64,000 bases of DNA from Bradyrhizobium canariense (GTDB taxonomy: Bacteria > Pseudomonadota > Alphaproteobacteria > Rhizobiales > Xanthobacteraceae). The stretch lies in NCBI RefSeq assembly GCF_019402665.1, contig NZ_VSST01000044.1:1-64000 (forward strand), read 5' to 3'. Below the pieces are notes generated by a model that saw nothing but the letters and a program-made list of their open reading frames with translations, did not search any database and was not told where the DNA came from. Positions 50,280-59,410 of this stretch are shown here, one piece after another. The position numbers and the translations under genes are program-made. Positions within the stretch are counted from its first letter, which is position 1. Every line of letters starts with the position of its first letter.

Positions 50280-52030
50280 GTGCTGTGACCCCGGCCAAAC
50301 CTGTAGGAAAGCCGACCGAGCCCTGGCGGCAACGGCTGATCCGCAGTCTGCTGTACGGGCGCAACGTCGATCGCGCCGCCAAGGCGCGGGCGCGCGTCGG
50401 CCTGGCGATGCTCGCCTTCGGCGCGGTCTACGCCCTGATCGGCGGCCGGCTCGTGATGTTCGCGATCGGCGCCGACGCCCACGGCGCGCGCCGCGCCGCG
50501 GCACAGGAGGTGGTCGCGACCGCGCGGCCCGACATCGTCGATCGCAACGGCGCGATCCTCGCGACCGACGTCAAGGCGTCGAGCCTGTTCGGCGAGCCGC
50601 GCCGCATCATCGACAAGGACGAGGCGATCGAGCTTCTGACCGCCACCGTGCCCGACCTCGATGAGGCCGAGGTGCGCGAGCGCCTGAAGACGCGCAAGGG
50701 CTTCGTCTGGCTCAAGCGCGAGATTACGGCGAAGCAGCAGCAGGATATCCACAAGCTCGGCATTCCCGGCATCGGCTTCCTGCGCGAGAACAAGCGCGTC
50801 TATCCTACCGGCAACGAGGTCGCCCACCTCATCGGTCTCGTCAACATCGACAACCAGGGCATCGCCGGCATGGAGAAGTGGCTCGACAATCAGGGGCTCG
50901 CCGATCTCCACCGCGCGGGCTTTGCCACCGACCGGCTGCAAAAGCCGATCGAGCTCTCGGTCGATCTGCGCGTCGAGCACGCACTGCGTGACGAGCTCCT
51001 GAAGGCCAAGGAGAAATACCACGCCAAGGCCGCCTCCGGCATCGTCTCCAACGTCAAGACCGGAGAGATCGTGGCGATGGTCTCCCTGCCGGACTTCGAT
51101 CCCAACAATCCGAAGGAAGCGCACGACCCCGACCGCATCAATCGCCTGACCACCGGCGTCTACGAGATGGGCTCGACCTTCAAGGCGTTTACGCTGGCGA
51201 TGGCGCTCGATTCCGGCAAGATTAATTTGAACTCGATGTGGGATGCACGGGGGAACCTGCACTACGGCAAGTTCACCATCCATGACAGCCATTCGCTCGG
51301 ACGTTTCATCAACACCAAGGAAGTGTTCTATTACTCCTCCAACATCGGCGCCGCGCGGATCGCGCTCGGCCAGGGAGTCGAGGCGCACAAGGCGTTCCTG
51401 GCCAAGATGGGCCAGTTGACGCGGCTGCGCACCGAGCTGCCCGAGAGCGCGGCGCCGCTGGTGCCGCGCCGCTGGAGCGAGCTGAACACGGTCACCATCG
51501 CGTTCGGCCAAGGCCTGTCGGTGGCGCCGCTCCAGGCGGTGATGGGCATCAACGCGCTGATGAACGGTGGCTACTTGATTCCCCCGACATTCATGAAGCG
51601 AAGCGAAGCTGAAGCGGCGGCGATGGCCAAGCGCGTGATCAAGCAAGAGACCAGCGACAAGATGCGGTATCTGATGCGGCTCAATGCGGAGGTCGGGTCG
51701 GCGCGACAAGCGGACGTCAAGGGCTATTATGTTGGCGGCAAGACCGGCACGTCCGAGAAAGTCATCAATGGCCGCTACGCCAAGAAGCGGGTGCTCAACT
51801 CCTTCACGGCGATCATGCCCTCCGACAATCCAAAGTATCAGATCCTGGTGATGCTGGACGAGCCACAGGCCCTGCCCGAAACCCATGGTTTCATCACCTC
51901 GGGCTGGAACGCGGTGCCGACCGGCGGCAAGGTGATCGAGCGGATCGCGCCGCTTCTGGGTGTCGAGCCGCGGTTTGACCTGCCGCCGTCCGACCGCCTT
52001 ATTCTTGCAGCATCCAGGACAACCCAGTAA
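50276..52030 (+). CDS. ftsI: Peptidoglycan D,D-transpeptidase FtsI (PBP3)
   Basis: The 584-residue class B penicillin-binding protein has one membrane helix (about 42-64), the dimerisation/pedestal region, then the transpeptidase with nucleophile S300 in STFK (300-303), the SSN motif in YYSSNIG and KTGT in GGKTGTSEK. It makes the septal crosslinks together with FtsW. The start overlaps ftsL (ATGA). A 41-residue cytoplasmic N-terminus is slightly basic. Confidence 0.96.
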   Translation: MSAVTPAKPVGKPTEPWRQRLIRSLLYGRNVDRAAKARARVGLAMLAFGAVYALIGGRLVMFAIGADAHGARRAAAQEVVATARPDIVDRNGAILATDVKASSLFGEPRRIIDKDEAIELLTATVPDLDEAEVRERLKTRKGFVWLKREITAKQQQDIHKLGIPGIGFLRENKRVYPTGNEVAHLIGLVNIDNQGIAGMEKWLDNQGLADLHRAGFATDRLQKPIELSVDLRVEHALRDELLKAKEKYHAKAASGIVSNVKTGEIVAMVSLPDFDPNNPKEAHDPDRINRLTTGVYEMGSTFKAFTLAMALDSGKINLNSMWDARGNLHYGKFTIHDSHSLGRFINTKEVFYYSSNIGAARIALGQGVEAHKAFLAKMGQLTRLRTELPESAAPLVPRRWSELNTVTIAFGQGLSVAPLQAVMGINALMNGGYLIPPTFMKRSEAEAAAMAKRVIKQETSDKMRYLMRLNAEVGSARQADVKGYYVGGKTGTSEKVINGRYAKKRVLNSFTAIMPSDNPKYQILVMLDEPQALPETHGFITSGWNAVPTGGKVIERIAPLLGVEPRFDLPPSDRLILAASRTTQ

Positions 52031-52114
52031 TCAACCGGGTGGGCCGTTGCCGCTGCTGAGTCGGGATTTCCCTGGAGATTCGGCGATCCGGTCCGACATG
52101 TCGACTGGAAGACC

Positions 52115-53572
52115 ATGAAGCTGCGCGACCTCCTAGGCAATGACGCCGCAATCGAGCCCGCCGTCGCGGCCCTCGATGTGACCGGCGTTGCCCTCGACAG
52201 CCGCGCGGTCAGGCGGGGCGATCTCTTCTTCGCACTTGCGGGCAGCAAGACCGACGGTGCGCGCTTCGTCGATGCCGCGATTGCCGCAGGCGCGGTGGCG
52301 GTTGTCGGCGACCATGTGCCTGATGGCTGCAAGGTGCCGTTCATCACGGTGGCCAATCCGCGCCGCGCGCTGGCGCTGGCCGCGGCAAGATTTTTTCCCG
52401 CGCAGCCCGCGACAATTGCGGCGGTGACCGGTACCAGCGGCAAGACCTCGGTGGCCGCATTCACCCGGCAGATCTGGGAGCGGCTCGGGCACGCCTCCGC
52501 CAGCATCGGAACCATCGGCCTCGTTTCGCCGAAGCGCACCGTCTACGGCTCGCTGACGACGCCCGACCCGATCGCGCTGCACCGGCAGCTCGACGAGATC
52601 GCGCGCGAGGGCGTCACGCATCTCGCCTTCGAGGCCTCCTCGCACGGGCTCGACCAATATCGCCTCGACGGCGTGCGCGTGTCCGCCGGCGGCTTCACCA
52701 ATCTCTCGCGCGACCACATGGATTACCACCCGACCGTCGCGCATTACCTCGGGGCCAAGCTCAGGCTGTTCCGCGAACTTGTCCCGCCGGGAGGCGCGGC
52801 CGTGATCTCCGCCGATCATGATTGCTCGGCGGAGGCGATCGATGCGGCAAGGTCGCGCGGCTTGCGCGTGATGGCGGTCGGTCGCAACGGCGACGGGGCA
52901 GGCTACGGCATTCGTCTCGCCGGTGCGGAGGTCGAAGGGTTTTCGCAAGTGCTGGCGCTCGAACATCGCGGCAAGCGGTACGCGATCCGGCTGCCGCTGG
53001 TCGGCGAATTCCAGATCGAGAACGCGCTGGTGTCGGCCGGCCTCGCCATCGGCACCGGCAGCGACCCGGCAGACGTGTTCGCGAGCCTCGAAGGTCTCGA
53101 AGGCGCCAAGGGGCGGCTCGAGCGCGTTGGCGAGCGCAACGGCGCGCCGATCTTCGTCGACTACGCGCACAAGCCTGATGCGCTGGCTAAGGCGCTGCAG
53201 GCGCTGCGTCCCTACGCCAGGCGCAGGCTGGTCGTCGTGTTCGGCGCCGGCGGCGACCGCGATGCCGGCAAGCGTCCGATCATGGGCGAGATCGCGGCCG
53301 GCAACGCCGACGGAATCATCATCACCGACGACAATCCGCGCAGCGAGAAGCCGGAATCGATCCGCGCCGAAATCCTCGCCGCCGCCAAGGGCGCTCGCGA
53401 AATCGGCGACCGGGCCGTTGCGATCCGCACCGCGATCGAGGAATTGCAAGATGGCGATGCGCTGCTCATCGCCGGCAAGGGCCACGAGACCGGGCAGATT
53501 GTCGGCGGAGAGGTTTTGCCCTTCAGTGATCACGAGGCGGTCGCCGCCGCACTAGCGTCGAGGATTGCATGA
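52115..53572 (+). CDS. murE: UDP-MurNAc-L-Ala-D-Glu:meso-diaminopimelate ligase
   Basis: The 485-residue Mur ligase has the P-loop TGTSGKTS (105-112), the central domain with DHMDYHPTVAHY and the DDNPRSE motif (405-411), whose DNPR signature indicates meso-diaminopimelate, not lysine. It adds the third stem residue in the cytoplasm. A gap of 84 bases separates it from ftsI; it overlaps murF by 4 bases. Confidence 0.96.
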   Translation: MKLRDLLGNDAAIEPAVAALDVTGVALDSRAVRRGDLFFALAGSKTDGARFVDAAIAAGAVAVVGDHVPDGCKVPFITVANPRRALALAAARFFPAQPATIAAVTGTSGKTSVAAFTRQIWERLGHASASIGTIGLVSPKRTVYGSLTTPDPIALHRQLDEIAREGVTHLAFEASSHGLDQYRLDGVRVSAGGFTNLSRDHMDYHPTVAHYLGAKLRLFRELVPPGGAAVISADHDCSAEAIDAARSRGLRVMAVGRNGDGAGYGIRLAGAEVEGFSQVLALEHRGKRYAIRLPLVGEFQIENALVSAGLAIGTGSDPADVFASLEGLEGAKGRLERVGERNGAPIFVDYAHKPDALAKALQALRPYARRRLVVVFGAGGDRDAGKRPIMGEIAAGNADGIIITDDNPRSEKPESIRAEILAAAKGAREIGDRAVAIRTAIEELQDGDALLIAGKGHETGQIVGGEVLPFSDHEAVAAALASRIA

Positions 53573-54948
53573 GCGCGCCCATATGGACGGTGGCCGAAGT
53601 GGCGCGCGCGCTGGGCGCTGCCGGATCGTTCCCGGACACGCCGATCGACTTCATCACCCAGGACAGCCGGCTGGTGAAACCGGGCAGCCTGTTCGTCGCG
53701 CTGAGCGGCACGCCGAGCGGCGGGTTCATCTCGGCCTTCGCCAGCGCGCGTGACGGCTGGGAGTTTGCGGACAAGGCGGAAGCTTCCGGCGCGGTCGCGA
53801 TGATCGTGCCGCACGAGATCGCGGGCATCCGTATTCCCCAGATCGTCGTCAAGGACACGCTGATCGACGGTCTCTGGGGTCTAGCGCGCGCGGCACGCGC
53901 GCGCTTCAATGGGCCGGTGATCGGGCTCACCGGCAGCGCGGGCAAGACCAGCACCAAGGAATTCCTCGCGGCCTACCCCAATGCCTATGCCAGCCCGTCG
54001 AGCTTCAACAATTTCTGGGGCGTGCCGTTGACGCTGTGCAATGCGCGGCCGGATGCCAGTCTCTGGGTCGTCGAGATGGGCATGAACCAGGCCGGCGAGA
54101 TCGCGCGGCTCAGCGAACTGACGCGGCCGACGGTCGCGCTCGTCGTGAACGTCCAGCCGGTGCATCTGGAGAAGCTCGGCTCGCTCGAAGCCATCCGCCG
54201 CGAGAAGGTGTCGATTGCACTCGGCCTGCCCGCGGAAGGCGTGCTGGTGCTGCCCGCCGGGATCAAGGCGCCGGACTGGAAGGGCAAGGTCATACGCTTC
54301 GGCGAGAAAGCCGAGGTGCACGAGGTCGCGCACGCGCCGCATGGCGACAGCTGGCAGGTCGTGGCCGCGCTGGGCAAGAAGGAGATCGCGTTCAGCCTGA
54401 CGCCGGGCGCGCCGCACCGAGTCCAGAATGCGCTCGCCGCGCTCGCTTCGATCCGTGCGGCGAATCTCGATGCGGCGACGCTTGCGATCAAGCTCGACCG
54501 GGTCGGCATCATGACCGGCCGTGGCGTCGAGCAGGCGGTCGGCGGCATCACCGTGATCGACGACAGCTTCAACGGCAATCCGGCCAGCGTGGCTGCCGCG
54601 CTGCAAAGCCTGCAGGCGCGCAACACGACCGGCGGCCGCCGCATTGCGGTACTCGGCGACATGCTGGAGCTGGGCGACGGCGCGCCGGCCTATCACACCG
54701 ATCTCGCCAGGCATCTCGACGGCATCGACGGCGTCTATTGCGTCGGGCCCCTGATGCGTCACCTGTTCGAGGTGCTTCCAGCAGGCAAGGGTCTCGGCTG
54801 GCACGACGACCCCGTCACGCTGAAGCCGGGCGAGGTCGCAAATCTGCTGAGGGCAGGCGATGTCGTGGTTGTCAAGGGCAGCAAGAAGATGTTCTGGGTC
54901 AACAAGTTTGTGCCGGGCCTAGTGGCCGCCTTGCAGGCAAGGGCGTAA
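53569..54948 (+). CDS. murF: UDP-MurNAc-tripeptide:D-Ala-D-Ala ligase
   Basis: The 459-residue Mur ligase has the P-loop TGSAGKTSTKEF, the SFNNFWGVPLTL motif and VVEMGMNQAGEI typical of MurF, and the C-terminal domain with VIDDSFNGNPASVAAAL. It attaches the dipeptide D-Ala-D-Ala, produced by the Ddl at the window's right edge. The start overlaps murE (ATGA). Confidence 0.96.
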   Translation: MSAPIWTVAEVARALGAAGSFPDTPIDFITQDSRLVKPGSLFVALSGTPSGGFISAFASARDGWEFADKAEASGAVAMIVPHEIAGIRIPQIVVKDTLIDGLWGLARAARARFNGPVIGLTGSAGKTSTKEFLAAYPNAYASPSSFNNFWGVPLTLCNARPDASLWVVEMGMNQAGEIARLSELTRPTVALVVNVQPVHLEKLGSLEAIRREKVSIALGLPAEGVLVLPAGIKAPDWKGKVIRFGEKAEVHEVAHAPHGDSWQVVAALGKKEIAFSLTPGAPHRVQNALAALASIRAANLDAATLAIKLDRVGIMTGRGVEQAVGGITVIDDSFNGNPASVAAALQSLQARNTTGGRRIAVLGDMLELGDGAPAYHTDLARHLDGIDGVYCVGPLMRHLFEVLPAGKGLGWHDDPVTLKPGEVANLLRAGDVVVVKGSKKMFWVNKFVPGLVAALQARA

Positions 54949-55113
54949 ACTGCTTGGAAGGCGCTGTTCCCGAATCCCACTCTTTCCGGCGCGAAGCCGT
55001 CCGGTTTTCTTTAGAGGTCGCCCGACCCCAGGATGAAGACCAGCGAATGCGCGTGAGGCAGGTTGATAAGGCCAAGATCAAGGCGCGTGCAAAGGCGCCA
55101 TAGGACCGTCTGA

Positions 55114-56217
55114 ATGTTTTACTGGCTGATCGAGCTCTCCAACACATTTCCGGGCTTCGGTGCCGTTCGCACCTTCCTGAACGTCTTCCGCTACATCACC
55201 TTCCGCACCGGCGGCGCCGTCGTCACCGGCGCGCTGTTCGTGTTCCTGTTCGGGCCCTGGATCATCGACCATCTGCGGATCCGGCAGGGCAAGGGGCAGC
55301 CGATCCGGGCCGATGGTCCGCAATCGCATCTCGCCAAGAAAGGCACGCCCACCATGGGCGGGCTGATGATCCTGTCCGGCCTCACGGTCGGCACGGTGCT
55401 GTGGGCCAATCCGCTCAACCCTTACGTCTGGATCGTACTGGCGGTGACGCTCGGTTTCGGCTTCGTCGGCTTCTATGACGATTATCTCAAGGTGACCAAG
55501 CAGACCACGACCGGCTTCGGCAGCAAGCTTCGCCTGCTGATCGAGGCGGCGATCGCGCTGGTTGCCTGCTACGCGCTGGTACGGCTGAACCGCGATCCCG
55601 CGTCGACCGCGCTGACGATTCCGTTCCTGAAGGACACCGTGCTGCATTTCGGCTGGTTCTTCGTCGTGTTCGGTGCCTTCGTCATCGTCGGCGCCGGCAA
55701 CGCGGTGAACCTCACCGACGGTCTCGACGGCCTTGCCATTGTGCCCGTGATGATCGCGACGGCGAGCTTTGCGATGATCGCCTATCTCGCCGGCAACGCG
55801 GTGTTCGCCGACTATCTCCAGATCAAATATGTCGCGGGCACCGGCGAGCTCGCCGTGCTCTGCGGCGCGCTGCTGGGCGCGGGCCTCGGCTTCCTCTGGT
55901 TCAACGCGCCGCCGGCCTCGATCTTCATGGGCGATACCGGCTCGCTCGCGCTCGGCGGCATGCTGGGTGCGATCGCGGTGGCGGTGAAGCACGAGATCGT
56001 GCTCGCGGTGATCGGTGGCCTGTTCGTGCTGGAGGCGGTCTCCGTCATCGTGCAGGTGGTGTCGTTCAAGATGACGGGAAAGCGCATCTTCCGGATGGCG
56101 CCGATTCATCACCATTTCGAGCAGCTCGGCTGGACCGAGCCGCAGATCGTGATCCGGTTCTGGATCATCTCGGTGATGCTGGCGCTCGCCGGCCTGTCCA
56201 CGCTGAAGCTGCGGTGA
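55114..56217 (+). CDS. mraY: Phospho-MurNAc-pentapeptide translocase MraY
   Basis: The 367-residue membrane enzyme has about ten helices, the catalytic aspartates D122/D123 in GFYDDYLK, the NLTDGLDGL motif and the PIHHHFE loop. It forms lipid I at the inner membrane. It follows murF after a 165-base gap in which I see no gene, only a leader-like stretch. Confidence 0.97.
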   Translation: MFYWLIELSNTFPGFGAVRTFLNVFRYITFRTGGAVVTGALFVFLFGPWIIDHLRIRQGKGQPIRADGPQSHLAKKGTPTMGGLMILSGLTVGTVLWANPLNPYVWIVLAVTLGFGFVGFYDDYLKVTKQTTTGFGSKLRLLIEAAIALVACYALVRLNRDPASTALTIPFLKDTVLHFGWFFVVFGAFVIVGAGNAVNLTDGLDGLAIVPVMIATASFAMIAYLAGNAVFADYLQIKYVAGTGELAVLCGALLGAGLGFLWFNAPPASIFMGDTGSLALGGMLGAIAVAVKHEIVLAVIGGLFVLEAVSVIVQVVSFKMTGKRIFRMAPIHHHFEQLGWTEPQIVIRFWIISVMLALAGLSTLKLR

Positions 56218-56224
56218 GAGCTCG

Positions 56225-57625
56225 ATGATCCCCGTCACGTCCTTTGCCGGCAAGACGGTCGCGGTGTTCGGCCTCGGCGGCTCGGGGATCGCGTCCTGCC
56301 ACGCGCTGAAGGCCGGCGGTGCCGAGGTGATTGCGGCCGACGACAGCGCCGAGAATGTCGCCAAGGCTGCGCAAGCGGGCTTCATCACGGCTGATCTACG
56401 CAACGTCTCCTGGGCGAATTTCGCCGCACTTGTGCTCGCGCCCGGCGTGCCGCTGACCCACCCGGTGCCGCATTGGAGCGTGCTGAAGGCGCGCGAGGCC
56501 GCTATCGAGGTGATCGGCGACATCGAGTTGTTCTGCCGCGAGCGGCGCCGCCACGCGCCGGATGCGCCGTTCGTCGCCATCACCGGCACCAACGGCAAAT
56601 CGACCACGACGGCTTTGATCGCGCACCTGACCAAAGTGGCCGGCTATGACACCCAGATGGGCGGCAATATCGGCACCGCGATCCTGTCGCTGGAGCCGCC
56701 GGGCATGGGCCGCGTCCACGTCATCGAGATGTCGTCCTACCAGATCGACCTCACGCCCTCGCTCGATCCCTCCGTCGGCATTCTGCTCAATGTCAGCGAG
56801 GACCACATCGATCGCCACGGCACCATCGCGCATTACGCTGCGGTGAAGGAACGCCTCGTTGCCGGTGTGCAGGCCGGCGGCACCGCGATCGTCGGCGTCG
56901 ACGACGGTTTTTGCCGCGATATCGCCGACCGGCTCGATCGCACCGGCAAGAACGTCGTGCGCATCTCGGTCAGGAATCCGCTGGCCAGCGGCATCCATGT
57001 CGAGCATGGCAATATCGTGCGGACCTCCGGTGGTGCCCGCAGCGAAGTCGCCAAGCTCGGCGGCATCGGTTCTCTGCGCGGTCTGCACAATGCTCAGAAC
57101 GCGGCGTGTGCGGCCGCCGCCGCGCTCGCGATGGGCATCAGCCTCGATGTCTTGCAGAACGGCCTGCGCAGCTTCCCGGGCCTCGCACATCGCATGGAGC
57201 AGGTCGGCCGCCGCGGCAACGTGCTGTTCGTCAACGACTCCAAGGGCACCAATGCGGACGCTACCGCGCACGCATTGTCGTCCTTTCCGGACATCTTCTG
57301 GATCGCGGGCGGCAAGCCGAAGGCCGGCGGAATCACCGGCCTCACCGGCTATTTCCCGCGCATCCGAAAAGCCTATCTGATCGGCGAGGCCGCGCAGGAG
57401 TTTGCCGGCACGCTCGGCACGCAGGTGCCGCACGAGATCAGCCAGACCCTCGACGTCGCGGTCGAGCAAGCCGCACGCGATGCGGAGGCGTCGGACATCG
57501 CTGACGCGGTCGTCCTGCTGTCACCCGCGTGCGCCTCGTTCGACCAGTATCGCAATTTCGAGATCCGCGGCACCAAGTTCCGCGAGCTGGTGCAGGCGCT
57601 GCCTGGCGTGAAGCCGGTGGTGTGA
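56225..57625 (+). CDS. murD: UDP-MurNAc-L-alanine:D-glutamate ligase
   Basis: The 466-residue ligase has the N-terminal Rossmann loop VFGLGGSGIA, P-loop GTNGKSTTT, the ISEDHIDRHG-type motif (NVSEDHIDRHG), and the C-terminal VNDSKGTNADAT and LLSPACASFDQY motifs diagnostic of MurD. It starts 7 bases after mraY, so the two are translated together. Confidence 0.97.
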   Translation: MIPVTSFAGKTVAVFGLGGSGIASCHALKAGGAEVIAADDSAENVAKAAQAGFITADLRNVSWANFAALVLAPGVPLTHPVPHWSVLKAREAAIEVIGDIELFCRERRRHAPDAPFVAITGTNGKSTTTALIAHLTKVAGYDTQMGGNIGTAILSLEPPGMGRVHVIEMSSYQIDLTPSLDPSVGILLNVSEDHIDRHGTIAHYAAVKERLVAGVQAGGTAIVGVDDGFCRDIADRLDRTGKNVVRISVRNPLASGIHVEHGNIVRTSGGARSEVAKLGGIGSLRGLHNAQNAACAAAAALAMGISLDVLQNGLRSFPGLAHRMEQVGRRGNVLFVNDSKGTNADATAHALSSFPDIFWIAGGKPKAGGITGLTGYFPRIRKAYLIGEAAQEFAGTLGTQVPHEISQTLDVAVEQAARDAEASDIADAVVLLSPACASFDQYRNFEIRGTKFRELVQALPGVKPVV

Positions 57626-57666
57626 CGGTTTATAACCCGACGCGCTGAGAGGGTGATGAGGTGACG

Positions 57667-57879
57667 ATGCAGGTTGCCACAATTTGTTTTCCTGATCGCG
57701 ATTCCGGAGATGACGCCGTCGTAGTGGTACGCACTGCTGGCGAGGTCGCCGGCCTCGCGCTGTCCCTCAGAAAGAACGGAGACATTGAGGTCTTCTTCGG
57801 TGCGCAAGAGCTCGACCAGCTCATCGAAGCGCTGGAGAGGACTCGCAGTTTGCTTTCGGATAGGAAGTCGCCGGTATGA
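57667..57879 (+). CDS. Orphan 70-residue protein inside the dcw cluster
   Basis: I do not recognise this protein. It is compact, with two beta strands (AVVVVRTAGEVAGLALSLR; DIEVFFGA) and an amphipathic C-terminal helix (QELDQLIEALERTRSLLS). No signal peptide or cysteine pair is evident; there is one cysteine. ATG 57667 has GAGG five to eight bases upstream; GTG 57661 is an alternative. It lies between murD and ftsW, a place not occupied in the standard dcw order, and is followed immediately by a dispersed repeat. Confidence 0.65.
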   Translation: MQVATICFPDRDSGDDAVVVVRTAGEVAGLALSLRKNGDIEVFFGAQELDQLIEALERTRSLLSDRKSPV

Positions 57880-57887
57880 TGACCTTC

Positions 57888-58003
57888 GTGTCCCGGACGC
57901 GGTGCGGCACGAAGTGACGCTCCGCAGAGCCGGGACCCAGAAGCCTGCTGGGCCCCGGCTCAGCAGCGCACCGCAAGGGCGTTGCGCTGCGTCCGGGGCA
58001 CGA
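57888..58003. repeat. Dispersed repeat, family C, copy 1
   Basis: About 116 bases starting CGTGTCCCGGAC, with GGGACCCAGAAGC, GGGCCCCGGCTCAGCAGCGC and ending CCGGGGCACGA. A same-orientation copy is at 59249-59365. It lies directly upstream of ftsW. Confidence 0.9.
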
Positions 58004-58089
58004 CTCCCGAAAACTTCATCGATTCCCTTAACCCCCCGGTAACCAACCTCGGCGACCAATGGACCGACCTCTGTCCGAAAGCGGCCGCC

Positions 58090-59241
58090 ATGCTCTCCCG
58101 TGAAGAACGCACCCCCTTTTCCGAGTGGTGGTGGACCGTCGACAAGCCGCTGATGGGGGCCATCCTGGCGCTGATGCTGACCGGTGTGATCCTGTCGCTG
58201 GCGGCGAGCCCGCCCGTTGCGACCCGCATCGGGCTCGATCCCTTCCACTTCTTCAGCCGCCACGTGCTGTTCCTGGTGCCGTCCTGCATCGTGCTGCTCG
58301 GGGTCTCCTTCCTGTCGCCGCGCGCGATCCGCCGCAGCGCGCTGATCATCTTCGCGGTCAGCATCGTCCTGATCGTGCTGACGCTCGCGATCGGCCCCGA
58401 AGTAAAGGGCTCGCGGCGCTGGATCACGCTGCTTGGCCTCAACATCCAGGCCTCCGAAATCGCAAAACCGTCGTTCGTCGTCATGGCCGCCTGGCTGTTC
58501 GCGGAATCCACCAGGCGGCCAGAAATGCCGGCGACCTCGATGGCGCTGGTGCTGCTCTTGATGCTGGTTTCGCTTCTGGTGATGGAGCCGGATTTCGGCC
58601 AGACCATGCTGATCCTGATGGTGTGGGGCTCGCTGTTCTTCATCGCGGGCATGCGGATGATCTGGGTGTTCGGGCTCGCCGGCCTCGGCGCCGCCGGACT
58701 GTTCAGCGCCTATCTGTTCGTGCCGCACGTCGCCGGCCGCATCAAACGCTTCATGAATCCGGCCTCGGGCGACACCTTCCAGGTCGATACCGCCATGGAG
58801 GCTTTCTACAACGGCGGCTGGTTCGGGCTCGGACCGGGCGAGGGTATCGCCAAGCGCAGCCTGCCGGACAGCCACACCGACTTCGTGTTCGCGGTTGCCG
58901 CCGAAGAGTTCGGCATCATCCTGTGCCTGGCGATGCTGGCACTGTTTGCCTTCGTTGTCATCCGCACGCTGTCGCGCGCCTATGCCAATGAGGACATGTT
59001 CTCGCGCTTTGCGGCCTCGGGGCTTGCGATCCTGTTCGGCGTGCAGGCCGCGATCAACATGTCGGTCAATCTCCAGCTCATCCCCGCCAAGGGCATGACG
59101 CTGCCCTTCATCTCCTATGGCGGCTCCTCGATCGTGTCGCTGGCCTATGGTGTCGGCATGATGCTGGCGCTGACGCGGCTGCGCCCGCGCACCGAGGTCG
59201 AGGCGAGCGGCCACGCCGAGGCGATGCGCAGCTACGCGTGA
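58090..59241 (+). CDS. ftsW: Lipid II polymerase FtsW (SEDS family)
   Basis: The 383-residue membrane protein has about ten helices and the SEDS motifs KGSRRWI, PDFGQTMLIL and AAEEFGIILC with PFISYGGSS near the C-terminus. It polymerises glycan strands at the septum with FtsI. ATG 58090 gives the family N-terminus; the first 20 residues are cytoplasmic. It is bracketed by two direct copies of a dispersed repeat. Confidence 0.96.
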   Translation: MLSREERTPFSEWWWTVDKPLMGAILALMLTGVILSLAASPPVATRIGLDPFHFFSRHVLFLVPSCIVLLGVSFLSPRAIRRSALIIFAVSIVLIVLTLAIGPEVKGSRRWITLLGLNIQASEIAKPSFVVMAAWLFAESTRRPEMPATSMALVLLLMLVSLLVMEPDFGQTMLILMVWGSLFFIAGMRMIWVFGLAGLGAAGLFSAYLFVPHVAGRIKRFMNPASGDTFQVDTAMEAFYNGGWFGLGPGEGIAKRSLPDSHTDFVFAVAAEEFGIILCLAMLALFAFVVIRTLSRAYANEDMFSRFAASGLAILFGVQAAINMSVNLQLIPAKGMTLPFISYGGSSIVSLAYGVGMMLALTRLRPRTEVEASGHAEAMRSYA

Positions 59242-59248
59242 TTGCTCT

Positions 59249-59365
59249 CGTGTCCCGGACAAGCGAAGCGCAGATCCGGGACCCAGAATGCCGCAGCCAT
59301 GGGCCCCGGTTCAGCAGCGCACCACGCCGCGAAGGGCGGCGCGCTGCGCTGCGCCCGGGGCACGA
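59249..59365. repeat. Dispersed repeat, family C, copy 2
   Basis: Starts CGTGTCCCGGAC, continues GGGACCCAGAATGC, GGGCCCCGGTTCAGCAGCGC and ends CCGGGGCACGAG. Same orientation as 57888-58003, so the pair forms direct repeats around ftsW. It begins 7 bases after the ftsW stop. Confidence 0.9.
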
Positions 59366-59410
59366 GCACCGGCTCGCAATGGCGGAAAAGTCCCTGTAAA
59401 ACTCCTCTCC

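Noticed and set aside
57373..59262. A 629-codon minus-strand frame
   Set aside because: Antisense to murD, the orphan gene and ftsW; no motif.
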